NCBI RefSeq assembly: GCF_051175565.1
Contig: NZ_CP195105.1
Coordinates: 1,612,001-1,676,000 of the forward strand
Direction: 5' to 3'
Source of the DNA: Daejeonia sp002484105
GTDB taxonomy: Bacteria; Bacteroidota; Bacteroidia; Flavobacteriales; Weeksellaceae
DNA: 64,000 bases
Below the pieces are notes generated by a model that worked only from the letters and a program-made list of their open reading frames with translations, was not told the origin of the DNA and did not search any database. Shown here one piece after another: positions 8,445 through 16,673 of this stretch (positions are counted from its first letter, which is position 1; each line of letters begins with the position of its first letter). The position numbers were made by a program, and so were the translations under genes.

Positions 8445-9553
8445 TTAACCACACGGTAAACTAAAGTATTTTTTTTGTATCTTAGAGACATGGAAAAAGA
8501 AGACTTTAGGAGGATGCCTGAACCAGAGCGATTTGGGCTTCGTAAAAGAGCAATAGCACTTTTAAAATCAGGGAAGAAGCAGTATGAAGTAGCCGCGATC
8601 ATCGGGACTAAAAAGGAAACCATCTGCAAATGGCACAATTTGTACAAAACAAAAGGGTTGAAAGGTTTGCAATCCCAAAAAGTAGGAAGTAGATCGCAGG
8701 ACAAGAAACTGTTAAGCGACACTCAGGAAAAATCGATTCAGAAAATGATTATTGATAAGATGCCTGACCAACTGAAACTTGACTTTGCCCTGTGGACACG
8801 TAAAGCAGTAAAGGAACTTGTAGAGCGGGAATTTAGCATTGTATTATCCATCAACACGATGGGTGATTACCTGCGCAAATGGGGGTTTACCCCACAAAAA
8901 CCTAAGAAGATGGCCTATGAGCAATGCCCTAAAAAAGTGCAAAAGTGGTTGGACGAAGATTATCCTGTCATAAAAGAATCTGCAAAGCAAGAGAACGCAG
9001 AGATTTATTGGGGAGATGAGACGGGCGTAAAGAACCAATGCAACCACGGCAGAAGCTACGCACCCAAAGGAAAAACACCCGTAAAGAAAAGCATGTCCAA
9101 ACGCTTTTCGGTCAATATGGTATCAGCCATTACCAATCAGGGGAAAGTACAGTTTATGATTTATTCCGATACGATGAATGCTGAAAGATTCATAGAATTT
9201 ATGCAGCAACTTATCAAGTCCTCATCAAAAAAGATCTATCTGATATTAGATAATCTGCGAGTGCATCACAGCAAAATCGTAAAACAATGGGTAGAAGAAC
9301 ATAAAGATAAGATTACTTTATTCTTTCTGCCATCCTATTCTCCGGAACGCAATCCCGATGAATATCTGAATTGTGACCTCAAACAAGGTTTGTCGGCTAA
9401 GAAATCACCGAGAGACAAAGAAACATTACAAACAAATGTACTAAACCATATGGAAATGTTAAGTGAAAGCCCTAATAGAATTGTCAAATACTTCAAACAT
9501 CAATCAATTCTGTATGCCGCATAAAATGTTACCTTTGTTTTCCGTCGGGTTAA
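8445..9553 (+). mobile_element. IS630-family insertion sequence, complete
   Basis: The element is 1109 bp. Its ends begin TTAACC and are imperfect inverted repeats (TTAACCACACGGTAAAC at left against TTAACCCGACGGAAAAC at right). It is flanked by TA on both sides (8443-8444 and 9554-9555), the target of this family. It carries one intact transposase. The genes on its two sides are unrelated and each is broken, so the flanks are not the two halves of one target. A deletion or recombination between two copies probably made this junction. Confidence 0.85.
8490..9524 (+). CDS. IS630-family transposase
   Basis: A 344-residue protein. The N-terminal half is a helix-turn-helix region (KKQYEVAAIIGTKKETICKW, then a second winged-helix block ending NTMGDYLRKWGF). 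The DDE catalytic core has GDETGVKNQ, LILDNLRVHHS and SYSPERNPDEYLN, the three acidic positions of IS630/Tc1-like enzymes. It starts at 8490, about 45 nt inside the left end. No frameshift or stop is seen, so the element looks active. Confidence 0.92.
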   Translation: MEKEDFRRMPEPERFGLRKRAIALLKSGKKQYEVAAIIGTKKETICKWHNLYKTKGLKGLQSQKVGSRSQDKKLLSDTQEKSIQKMIIDKMPDQLKLDFALWTRKAVKELVEREFSIVLSINTMGDYLRKWGFTPQKPKKMAYEQCPKKVQKWLDEDYPVIKESAKQENAEIYWGDETGVKNQCNHGRSYAPKGKTPVKKSMSKRFSVNMVSAITNQGKVQFMIYSDTMNAERFIEFMQQLIKSSSKKIYLILDNLRVHHSKIVKQWVEEHKDKITLFFLPSYSPERNPDEYLNCDLKQGLSAKKSPRDKETLQTNVLNHMEMLSESPNRIVKYFKHQSILYAA

Positions 9554-9800
9554 TAAGTATTTGAAATTCTTTCATTCCCAAATGATTGAAAACCTTGGAA
9601 AAATCACTATTATCAAACCAAAAAGCTAAAGCACAAGCAAAAAATACTGCTTCTGTTTTTTCGCAATTAAGATAACCACTAAGATATGAAATTTCTTGTG
9701 AAACCGCTTCAAAGAAAGGTTCTCGAAGTTTGCAATCTTCTGCAAATTTCACAATATTTTCAACATATTCCATTACCGTAAGTTTTTCGTTTGTTTCCAT
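9554..9800 (-). pseudogene. N-terminal piece of an AAA-ATPase-like gene, cut by IS630
   Basis: 82 native codons from METNEKLTVMEY to MKEFQILI run straight into the IS630 end, which adds a foreign tail and a stop (ORF to 9504). The sequence LNCEKTEAVFFACALAFWFD and FSKVFNHLGMKEFQIL resembles the small alpha-helical N-terminal domain of Bacteroidetes AAA-family ATPases found on accessory islands. The assignment comes from memory of that family and the ATPase core is absent. The remainder of the gene is not in the window next to the IS. Confidence 0.5.
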
Positions 9801-9983
9801 GTTTTATATTTTTAATGGAACAAATATGATAACCTTAATGGACGAAAAATGTCCGTTTGCTTTGAACAATTTTTTCCTTCTAGAATTGGGAGATTATACA
9901 AATATTATAGAAATATATCAGAATTGAACACAGATACAGAGTCTGAAGATTGCTTTATTTATAATACTTTAAACCACTTTGTA

Positions 9984-10002
9984 GTGTACAAAAGTAGTAC
10001 AC
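9984..10002 (-). promoter_or_regulatory. Possible leftward promoter/operator
   Basis: The inverted repeat GTGTAC...GTACAC overlaps TACTTTTG on the minus strand, which fits the Bacteroidetes -7 consensus TANNTTTG. It could drive the broken ATPase gene 190 nt downstream. A second small palindrome GGAC-N7-GTCC at 9840-9854 lies closer to that start. Both are weak. Confidence 0.3.
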
Positions 10003-10026
10003 AATTTAGACTACTTTAATAGAATA

Positions 10027-11259
10027 CTATTTAAATTTATACATAGACTTTTGAATTATTTCTCTGTTAGATTGACTAACTTTAAATTCCTTTGATAATT
10101 CATACCACTTAGAAAGTGCGGAACGAGTTTGCTCGATTACATTCTCAATGAATTCTTTTGATAGTTTGGCTTCCAAACCTAATTTGGTTAAATGCTTGGC
10201 GGTTATATTTTGTCCTTCTCTCATTACCATTGTGCTTTGTTCGCCACCTGGTCCAGATGAAAAGGTAAGGTCGTAAGCAGGTGATAATTTCCATTCGCCA
10301 AATTCATTCATCAGAAAAGAAAAATTCTTAGCATGATCGTCTCTATTGTGCGCCATCACATTAAAAACGGCTAACCGAAACATTTTTTCAACCTCTCGGA
10401 TATCTTTGGTTAAAGCGCCCGTCAATGCTAATAAGTCTTCATAATCAAGAGAAGGCAATCTAAAATTACTGTGAACAAGTCCGCTCACCGTATGCATATG
10501 GAGACGCTTATTTCCATCTCTGTCAAAACGTTTTACGGCAAAATAGGCATTTCCTTTCTGTGAAGGAAACAAATGCACATCAGGCATTTTAATTCCAGCG
10601 TCTAAAGCCATTAAAGCATAAACGTATTCTATTGCTCCTGCATCTTTTCCATCCTGAGAATTAGGGAATTTCACCATCCAATGTTCTAAACCATCGCTCA
10701 GCTGATCTGTACCATACATTATTTTTGTTCGATCCGTGTTCACACCAATCAAGGCTTTTGGTCGTGCTCCTGCTGAAGATCCATTCAGAGCCAAAAGTTC
10801 GGATATTACTTCTTCTGAATCACCTTCCAAAACTTCTTTAGTTTGTGTCGCCAAAACATCCAAATCAATCATTTCATTACGATAATCTGGACTCTGATCT
10901 GGTTCATAAACCAAAGCACCCATACCGTGCAATCCAACATACGCTAAACGGTCAAGTGGTGAAATATCCGATGGTAAAATTCCTTCTGACCGTAACATAC
11001 GATCAAAAAGTAATCTTCCCCAACCGTCGGGCAAACTATCGTTAAAAACACCAGCCAAACCTTCAAAAGGATCTCTTGGAAGTTCAATCACGCCTCGTTG
11101 CAAAGGAAGTTTTACAGGTGAAATTTCGATATTGGTTTGCAGAAATTCTTCATCGTATTGAAAATAGATGATACCATCACGAATTGCCAGACGACCAACA
11201 TGTTGAATCCCTGAACCAAAATTCAATCCTGCTTTTATTTCTTTGATGCCCATTTTCAT
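10027..11259 (-). CDS. hipA: HipA-family serine/threonine kinase toxin
   Basis: A 410-residue full-length HipA. The N-terminal HipA domain has LPLQRG, FNDSLPDGWGRLLFDR and LAYVGLHGMGAL. The kinase core has GGSSAGARPKA-like (NGSSAGARPKALIGV), the catalytic HNRDDHAKNFSFL with Asp307, and the metal-binding LSPAYDLTFSS. HipA toxins phosphorylate glutamyl-tRNA synthetase or similar targets and induce dormancy. The start overlaps the stop of the upstream hipB by ATGA, so the two are translationally coupled. It is the best-preserved gene pair in an otherwise ruined island. Confidence 0.93.
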   Translation of the reverse strand: MKMGIKEIKAGLNFGSGIQHVGRLAIRDGIIYFQYDEEFLQTNIEISPVKLPLQRGVIELPRDPFEGLAGVFNDSLPDGWGRLLFDRMLRSEGILPSDISPLDRLAYVGLHGMGALVYEPDQSPDYRNEMIDLDVLATQTKEVLEGDSEEVISELLALNGSSAGARPKALIGVNTDRTKIMYGTDQLSDGLEHWMVKFPNSQDGKDAGAIEYVYALMALDAGIKMPDVHLFPSQKGNAYFAVKRFDRDGNKRLHMHTVSGLVHSNFRLPSLDYEDLLALTGALTKDIREVEKMFRLAVFNVMAHNRDDHAKNFSFLMNEFGEWKLSPAYDLTFSSGPGGEQSTMVMREGQNITAKHLTKLGLEAKLSKEFIENVIEQTRSALSKWYELSKEFKVSQSNREIIQKSMYKFK

Positions 11260-11561
11260 TTTCTGCTTCCTCGTTTTTTGATTGGTTTATCCTCGGATTT
11301 TAGTACATCATCAATCGATTTAAAACTTTGTTCCTTCGGTTTTAAAGCATCCACCATTTCTTCTAATCCACCAACGACCGAAAGCAACTTTAGAAATGAA
11401 TCCAAAGAGATCAAGCCTTTTTGCTCAAATTTTCTGAGAGTAGGTAAGGGGACACCCGATCTTTCTGCCAATCCTTGCTGTGTTAGATTCATTTGCAATC
11501 GTCTGTCACGGACATAATCTACTAATTTTTGCTGCAACTTAGATAAAGAATTAAATAACAT
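11256..11561 (-). CDS. hipB: HipB-family XRE antitoxin
   Basis: A 101-residue protein with an XRE helix-turn-helix (about residues 14-70: LVDYVRDRRLQMNLTQQGLAERSGV, then LPTLRKFEQKG). A basic, disordered C-terminal tail ends KKRGSRK. It precedes hipA with a 4-nt overlap, the usual antitoxin-first order. Such proteins bind HipA and repress their own promoter; matching inverted repeats lie directly upstream at 11567-11612. Confidence 0.92.
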   Translation of the reverse strand: MLFNSLSKLQQKLVDYVRDRRLQMNLTQQGLAERSGVPLPTLRKFEQKGLISLDSFLKLLSVVGGLEEMVDALKPKEQSFKSIDDVLKSEDKPIKKRGSRK

Positions 11562-11566
11562 AATGG

Positions 11567-11612
11567 TATTATTTAATGAGTAAAATTAGTAATAAATAAT
11601 ATTATAATATTA
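11567..11612 (-). promoter_or_regulatory. Candidate HipB operator region
   Basis: TATTATTTA (11567-11575) and its exact complement TAAATAATA (11593-11601) form spaced inverted half-sites. They overlap a 16-nt perfect palindrome, TAATATTATAATATTA (11597-11612). The block begins 6 nt upstream of the hipB start, where an autoregulatory operator is expected. Confidence 0.5.
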
Positions 11613-11710
11613 CAAATATACTAAATTTTGACGGATAATTTATGTGCAAATAAAAACAGATCATCGGGAATTTTTTATTCTAATAAAAACACACTATTTT
11701 AAGGAAATAA

Positions 11711-11741
11711 AAAAAAGGAGCAAAATTTGCTCCTTTTTTTT
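11711..11741. terminator. Bidirectional intrinsic terminator
   Basis: AAAAAAGGAGCAAA pairs with TTTGCTCCTTTTTT with almost no loop, and T runs lie on both strands. It sits between the helicase stub and hipB and would isolate hipBA from transcription coming from the right. Confidence 0.75.
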
Positions 11742-11800
11742 ATCACTTGTATTTATCAAATAAGCTAAACTAATCGTTTTACTGATTTGATCGTGTGGAA

Positions 11801-11887
11801 TTAATATATAGTACCAAGGTTTTCAGATGGTAAACGACGTGTAATATCATGTGCAAAATACTTTGCGTGAAAGTTTAAAAACCTCAT
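11801..11887 (-). pseudogene. N-terminal stub of a SNF2/DEAD-box-type helicase
   Basis: 28 codons from ATG at 11887 to a stop at 11801 read MRFLNFHAKYFAHDITRRLP and then SENLGTIY. This resembles the conserved opening (HAKYFAYELTRR-type) of the large SNF2-related DEAD/DEAH helicases that occur in defence islands, which normally continue with a NPHQ..AL.F motif and the Walker A box. Nothing of that follows here. It was recognised by memory of the family, so treat it as a probable relic. Confidence 0.45.
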
Positions 11888-12032
11888 TAAAAAAGTAAGT
11901 ATTAAACTATTTTATTATACTATATTAAGAATCATTGTTGTCCGATAAAAATTAAAATTAAATTTTTAGAATGCACATATGATTGATTGTCAGGTGTATA
12001 AAAGAGCAACTTTGTGATAATTCAAAAACAAG

Positions 12033-12238
12033 CTACCAATCAAAGGACAATTGATTGCCATCGTCTCGGTCAATGACCCAGTCTTTTTCGGGGTTTTCTA
12101 AAAATTTCATTAGGTTGATATAATTGAACAAATGGATTTTGCAAAAACTGACTAAATTCGAAAATGCCCAATGCCGCTTCAATCTCTTCTTAATGACTGC
12201 AAGCAGAAGATTGACTATTAACACACAATAAATCTGTA
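12033..12238 (-). pseudogene. C-terminal part of the IS-A transposase
   Basis: This carries the tail of the IS4-type transposase, from the 9-nt duplication through IYCVLIVNLLLAV, KRHWAFSNLVSF and YINLMKFLENPEKDW. That tail is the standard end of the Bacteroidetes DUF4372/DDE_Tnp_1 transposases. The N-terminal part is at 15107-16112. Joining 16112-15107 to 12229-12033 gives 1203 nt, exactly 401 codons. Confidence 0.82.
12230..12238. repeat. 9-bp target duplication of IS-B (left copy)
   Basis: AAATCTGTA occurs here and again at 15107-15115, directly abutting the two ends of IS-B. Nine base pairs is within the usual range for IS4-family duplications. Confidence 0.85.
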
Positions 12239-12316
12239 CACAACCATCCGAAACTCTGAATAAAAAAAGTGCCTGAGAATGCGTTATATTGAAAAACATC
12301 TCAACTTTTTTCAGAT

Positions 12317-13020
12317 ATGGCATTATTCAGGCGCTCCAAAAATACAAACAAACCCTTACTTGGTCAAATAATAAATTTGATTCCTAGACATTTACTCAAC
12401 TCCGAAATCCACAAACATCAATCGGACAAAGGTTGCCATAAATACAAGACGTACGACCAATTGGCTGCTTTAATGTTCGGACAGCTGAACAAATGTTACA
12501 CCCTTTCTGATGTAAGTTGCGGATTATCAATCAGTAGTACATTTCTTTCTGATATTGGATTAAGCCAAAGTCCCGCAAAATCTACGATGAGCGATGGTAA
12601 TAAAAAAAGAAATTATCAGGTGTTCGAAAGCCTTTATTATAGGCTGTTGAGCTACTACAAACACACTTTGAAATCCAAGTATCAGAGCCAGATTATTGAC
12701 GAAATTAAAAACCACAACATCAAATTGATTGACAGCAGCACCATTAGCTTGTGTTTGAGTCTTTTTAACTGGGCAAAGTTCCGAACAGCTAAAGGAGGCT
12801 TGAAAATCCATACCGTTTGGGACGACCAGTTGGGACTTCCCGATATGGTAAACATTAGCGAAGCCAAGGTTCACGACCGTTATGGATTGCTGAACAATGT
12901 GTTCGACAAAGGCACGATAATCGTGGAAGACAGAGGGTATTTTGATTTTTCTTTGATGATGAAAAGAATCAAAGCTGAGAACGTTTTTGTAACCCGAATC
13001 AAGGAAAATACGGTATATAG
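12317..13020 (+). pseudogene. N-terminal part of the IS-B transposase
   Basis: This is the start of an IS4-type transposase (MALFRRSKNTNKPLLGQIIN...). It includes the DUF4372-like N-terminal domain, the first catalytic Asp region KLIDSSTISL and the second VEDRGYFDF, and ends at KENTVY, where IS-C begins. Joined to 14504-15050 it gives 1251 nt, exactly 417 codons, so no sequence other than IS-C separates the halves. Confidence 0.85.
13014..13020. repeat. 6-7-bp target duplication of IS-C (left copy)
   Basis: TATATAG occurs here and at 14497-14503, at both edges of IS-C. The final G could instead belong to the element end, which would make the duplication TATATA. Confidence 0.8.
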
Positions 13021-14496
13021 TCACCCCTTAAAAAGCCATTATTTTAGTTTCGGCAAAAATGGTGGCTTTGTTTTTTATTGAAAAATTGAATAGTATTTGA
13101 AGCCAAAAAATAATATGAGCTTTGATTTGGTTTAATCTGAGCTTTAAATTATATCCAATTCCTGCTAGAAGAGCATTATGAATGTCTCCTAAAACACCCT
13201 TTAGGAAATTTAATCCTAAGGAGTGGTTTTTTTTTAAATGCTAGATACAAGGTTCAATTGCTGCTCTTGCCCGGAATCTTAATCTTGCGACTTGCTGCCC
13301 GTATCTTGTCTTTTCTTTTTTTGTGGGAAGCAAAATTGCCGTTCCTCCCACTTCTTTGATTCCTCTAAACCCTCGGTCTGTACTTGCTTTCGTAGGTCTT
13401 GTTCCTCCAACGGATTTTCGTACCCGTTCACTCTGTGCCAATGATTCTTCCAAAGTTTTGCTGTCGTGAGGGTTGCCGGAAAATCTTTTTACCGAGGTGA
13501 TGATGCCTGTTTTCCGACCTCTTACTACCGCCACTTTTGTCCCAAACTCGTATGCTTTTCCGGACTTTCCTTTCGCAATGCAAGCCACCTGCGATTCGTG
13601 AAGGCTGTAAACTTTATCTTTTGTATTGCGCTCCTGGGTAAGTGCTTTGAGGTAAATTTTAAAAACTTCTTCATAGTCCTTCAAAACATTCTCGGGAAGT
13701 TTTCTTTCCAATTCCCGAAGCACTCTTTTGCCGAGAGTTCTGAGCTTTTTCCTCGCCATTTTAGCGTTCTTCCGTCTTTTAGGGTGGTGCCCGAAATAAG
13801 ATTCCCTCAGCAGTTGCTTGCTTACTCTTTTGTAGCTTTGCCTTTGTACAACCCCCTCTTTCTTGGCTATTTTGCTACAATTGTCAATCACTTTTTTTGC
13901 CAGTTTGGAATCGGTGGGAAAGGTAATATTCTTCTCCTGAACGGTGGTGTCAATCTGAACTTCAGCTTCGGTGTGGGCGTTGGGATGAAGCGAAACGCTT
14001 TGCCCCAAAAGGAATTCCAAACCTCTCTCACCAATTCTTTTTCTGAAATGAACAAAATTACTAGGATCGGAAGGCTGCTCTGTCTGAAAAAAGGTTTCTC
14101 CTGTAAAATACTGCCAATAGGCATTCTCAATCCATCTTTCTACCACGCTCTCATCACTTTCTTTAAACATTTCCTTGAGCAAAAGCATACCTGCTATTTT
14201 ACGAATCGCAATAGAGGGTCTTCCGCCTTGTGAAAATAATTTTTCAAACTCTGCCTCCATTTTATCCCAGGAAATCTCATTTGCTAGTTTCACCAGCGGA
14301 TGCTCCATATTGATGAGTTCAGTCAGTCGGGTCTTGAATAAATTTTGCTGTAAATCGGGTTTTATTTTACCTAACATTTTGCCACTTTTTATATCCTAAA
14401 AATACGATTTCCTGCAATTATACACAAGCTTTTTTGATGTTTATTAATGACTATTTATCACATTATCAAATAGTTAATATGAAGTTAAGGGATGAC
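13021..14496 (-). mobile_element. IS-C: IS5-type element inserted in IS-B
   Basis: Innermost of the three nested elements, 1476 bp. The ends are inverted repeats TCACCCCTTAA at left and TCATCCCTTAA at right (one mismatch), flanked by TATATAG duplications. Its transposase runs on the minus strand, and its original stop codon lies inside the left inverted repeat. Confidence 0.82.
13028..14377 (-). pseudogene. IS5-type transposase with an in-frame amber codon
   Basis: The frame from 14377 to the TAA at 13028 would encode 449 residues but is broken by TAG at 13241-13243 (codon 379). Before it are FFQTEQPSDPSNFVHFRKRIG, the first catalytic block QIDTTVQEKNITFPTD, the second STDRGFRG, and the third with the Glu in RARAAIEP. 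After it, HLKKNHSLGLNFLKG and the conserved tail continue in the same frame. The TAG stands where relatives have Ser in ISHLK, so a single C-to-A change of TCG to TAG explains it. The remaining 378-residue product lacks the C-terminal tail and is probably inactive. Confidence 0.82.
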
Positions 14497-14503
14497 TATA
14501 TAG

Positions 14504-15050
14504 AACGCTGGAAGAAAAGGAACTTCCCGATGATAAAGAGCAGGATATCCTCAAAGATGAAATTATTGAATTATATTCCAAAAAGGCAGAGGAAACAGGC
14601 ATTGACAAGCAAAAATTGCGATTGGTACACGTTTATAAAGAAGACGAAAACAAGGTCATAGAAATCATCACTAACCATCTCGATTGGGAAGCCCGAACCA
14701 TTGCCGATTTGTACAAAAAACGATGGAATATTGAATTGTTTTTCAAAGCAATGAAACAGAATTTACAAATCAAAACCTTTCTGGGAACAAGCGAGAATGC
14801 GGTGAAATCGCAGATTTATGTGGCTTTGATCTGTTATTTGCTTTTGGAATTGATAAAAAGGTGTTATTGCACCGGAAAACCGGCATTCAGTAATTTTTGT
14901 GAGAAAGTCAGAGTATGTTTGATGCACTATTTAACCTTGGATTACATCTGCAACGAACTTAAACCCATCGTAAAAAAAGCGAAAAAACCACCCCAAACTA
15001 CCCTTTTTGACCTACATAATTCCGGCTACCAAACAATTTTACCCCTATAA
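14504..15050 (+). pseudogene. C-terminal part of the IS-B transposase
   Basis: The frame resumes with ACGCTGGAAGAAAAG (TLEEKELPDDKEQ) after the second TATATAG copy. It continues through the YKKRWNIELFFKAMKQNLQIK block with the catalytic Glu and ends QTILPL. It completes the fragment at 12317-13020. Other frames in 14434-14661 are shadows. Confidence 0.85.
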
Positions 15051-15106
15051 ACAGGGGCGTGCAGAAGTTTTTTTTGCTAATATTTAAAAACTTTCGGACG
15101 GCTGTG

Positions 15107-16112
15107 AAATCTGTATTTTAATCGCATTTTCGTTATCTCCCAAAAAATATTTTAGTGGAAAATTTTGCTTCAACTGCTTAAACAACAGCTCAATCTGCCA
15201 TCTTGTTTTATAAAGTGCTGCAATCATATCGGCTCTCATTTCAAACAAATTGGTCAAAAACTCAAATTTCCTTTTGTTGGCACGGTCATAGAAAACTACT
15301 TTTCGCAATCGTAATTTCGAGGTTTCTTTGTCCTTTTTTACTTCAATCTCGATAATTTCGTCCTTTAAAACACCGCTGTGAATATGCGATCCAATGTCTA
15401 ATGCTTCAATGTTGATGTATGATGCACTATCCTTTATTCGGGTTACAAAACCTGTTTTTTGCTCCGTAAAATGAGCAAAAGCCTTGTAATCATTATATCC
15501 TTTGTCGAAAACATACACCGTGTTTTCATCGCATTGTAGTTTCTCCAAAAACTGATGGTCGTGTTTTTTGGCTTCGCTGAACCAAACCAAACTCGGAACA
15601 ACTTCATCTGCATTAACAACTGTATGTACTTTAATTCCACCTTTCTTTTTGCCTGTTTTGGGGTTTCTGCCAACGCCTTCCAAGATGTCTTTGAACAAGC
15701 TGATTGTGGTACTATCAAAGATTTTTACCTGCTTTTTAATCACCTCTTTAATTCGGCTGTCCGACAAAAAATCACCATATTGTTTGAGCAATGCATGATA
15801 AATATTTTCAAAAACCAAAACATCTCTTTTCTTGTTGGCATCCGACAAAGTACTTCTTTTCGGAATATGATTTAATTGAAAACCTGCTGTTTTACCCGAT
15901 AAACCAAGCATCGCTCCCGATATTTCACGCAGTGATGTACATTTTGAAAACGAACAAAAAAGCATACTTATCAAGTGATCTTTCGTCTTGAACCGCTTTG
16001 TATAGCGATCTGAATCACATTTTTTAACTTCCTTTCTGATAAGTGAATCTTCAATTAATGAAATCAGCTGTCCGAAAACGGATTTTGTAGAAAAATGATT
16101 ACTTTTACTCAT
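15107..16112 (-). pseudogene. N-terminal part of the IS-A transposase
   Basis: It starts MSKSNHFSTKSVFGQLISL and carries the N-terminal DUF4372-like domain, the catalytic blocks KIFDSTTISLF, VFDKGYNDY and YKTRWQIELLFKQLKQNFPL, and the conserved FLGDNENAIKIQI. There it runs into IS-B, whose end supplies the foreign tail SQPSESF and a stop (ORF to 15084). The rest is at 12033-12238. Confidence 0.88.
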
Positions 16113-16153
16113 AGTTGTTTGCTGTGTCAGAACTTCAAACTTACTAAAAAGAA

Positions 16154-16179
16154 GAGTAGCCTCAAAAGGCTACTCTTTT
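16154..16179. terminator. Hairpin inside the right end of IS-A
   Basis: GAGTAGCC TCAAAA GGCTACTC is followed by TTTTA on the plus strand and by a T-rich stretch on the minus strand. Placed upstream of the transposase gene, it would block outside transcription from entering the IS. The same hairpin forms the core of the palindrome at 37877-37934. Confidence 0.65.
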
Positions 16180-16198
16180 ATCGGACAACAATGATTCT

Positions 16199-16336
16199 AA
16201 TTAAAGTATCAATTTCTTGCCGTAATACAGATATTGTTTGTCCGTATAAATTTGCTTGATATAAGATTTTAAATGCATTTTCATTTTCTTCCGAGCGTTT
16301 TCGGGCGATATTACAAAATTTTTGAATTTCGTTCAT
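16199..16336 (-). pseudogene. 5' piece of a hypothetical gene, cut by IS-A
   Basis: 46 codons from ATG at 16336 read MNEIQKFCNIARKRSEENEN, then AFKILYQANLYGQTISVLRQ and EIDTLI, and run into the end of IS-A. It resembles the helical N-terminus of small accessory-gene proteins seen in Bacteroidetes, but no function is known to me. No continuation is found on the far side of IS-A, so the 3' part has been deleted. Confidence 0.45.
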
Positions 16337-16673
16337 TTATGCGGTTTTTGGATAACATTACACATAACGAAAAAAAGTATTTGCGAAGTGCGGGATTTCA
16401 AAGAACTTGAGTTCGAAAATTCACAAACAAAGCAAATGCTTTTCCAATGGAACTAAATTACAGAAAAATGTGAAATTGAAAAACACTTGCGATGAAAAAT
16501 GACAAAAGTTTAATTCGGGTTTAATTGCTTCTGCTTAGAATGTTGTTTTTAATGATTTTCAATTGCTTTTAAGTGATGGATAACGCATTTTTTTTGCGTT
16601 TTTTGTGACGGATTGATGAATATCATTTATACTTTAATAAAAAAAGTATTAACTTCCGCCTCAAAATCCGGAC
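16337..16673. other. Gene-free stretch with one weak hairpin
   Basis: AT-rich sequence between the IS island and the M23 peptidase gene. The only structure seen is AACGCA...TGCGTT at 16582-16600, with a T run in the loop and after it (possible terminator). It marks the right edge of the accessory island. Confidence 0.4.

Larger units (their letters stand above)
12239..15106 (+). mobile_element. IS-B: IS4-family element inserted in IS-A
   Basis: The ends are imperfect inverted repeats: CACAACCATCCGAAA at left and CACAGCCGTCCGAAA as the complement of the right end. They are bounded by the 9-bp duplication AAATCTGTA. The transposase is on the plus strand and is itself interrupted by IS-C (13021-14496). 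Excluding IS-C and one target duplication, the element is about 1385 bp. Confidence 0.85.
11928..16198 (-). mobile_element. IS-A: IS4-family element, outer shell of a nested insertion
   Basis: The ends are 23-nt perfect inverted repeats: AGAATCATTGTTGTCCGATA plus AAA at left, and its complement at right. The transposase gene runs on the minus strand. It is interrupted by IS-B at 12239-15106; removing that and one copy of the 9-nt duplication restores a 400-codon frame exactly. No target duplication is visible outside the 23-nt repeats, and the genes on the two sides do not rejoin. Either the repeats include host sequence, or the flanks were rearranged after insertion. Confidence 0.8.

Noticed and set aside
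8475..9524. IS630 transposase considered as a host gene of a regulatory type because of its strong helix-turn-helix
   Set aside because: It lies exactly between matched inverted repeats with TA flanks and has the three DDE blocks.
9801..10026. Possible small gene between the ATPase fragment and hipA
   Set aside because: Only short frames without a recognisable product; the region holds a possible promoter but nothing convincingly coding.
13028..13240. Possible programmed readthrough or stop-codon recoding of the IS-C amber codon
   Set aside because: No recoding signal was evident and other genes here use TAG as a normal stop. A point mutation is the simpler explanation.
13466..14233. 255-codon plus-strand open frame
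   Set aside because: It is antisense to the IS-C transposase, whose catalytic blocks are clear on the minus strand. The plus-strand product has no recognisable motif and is a low-complexity shadow.
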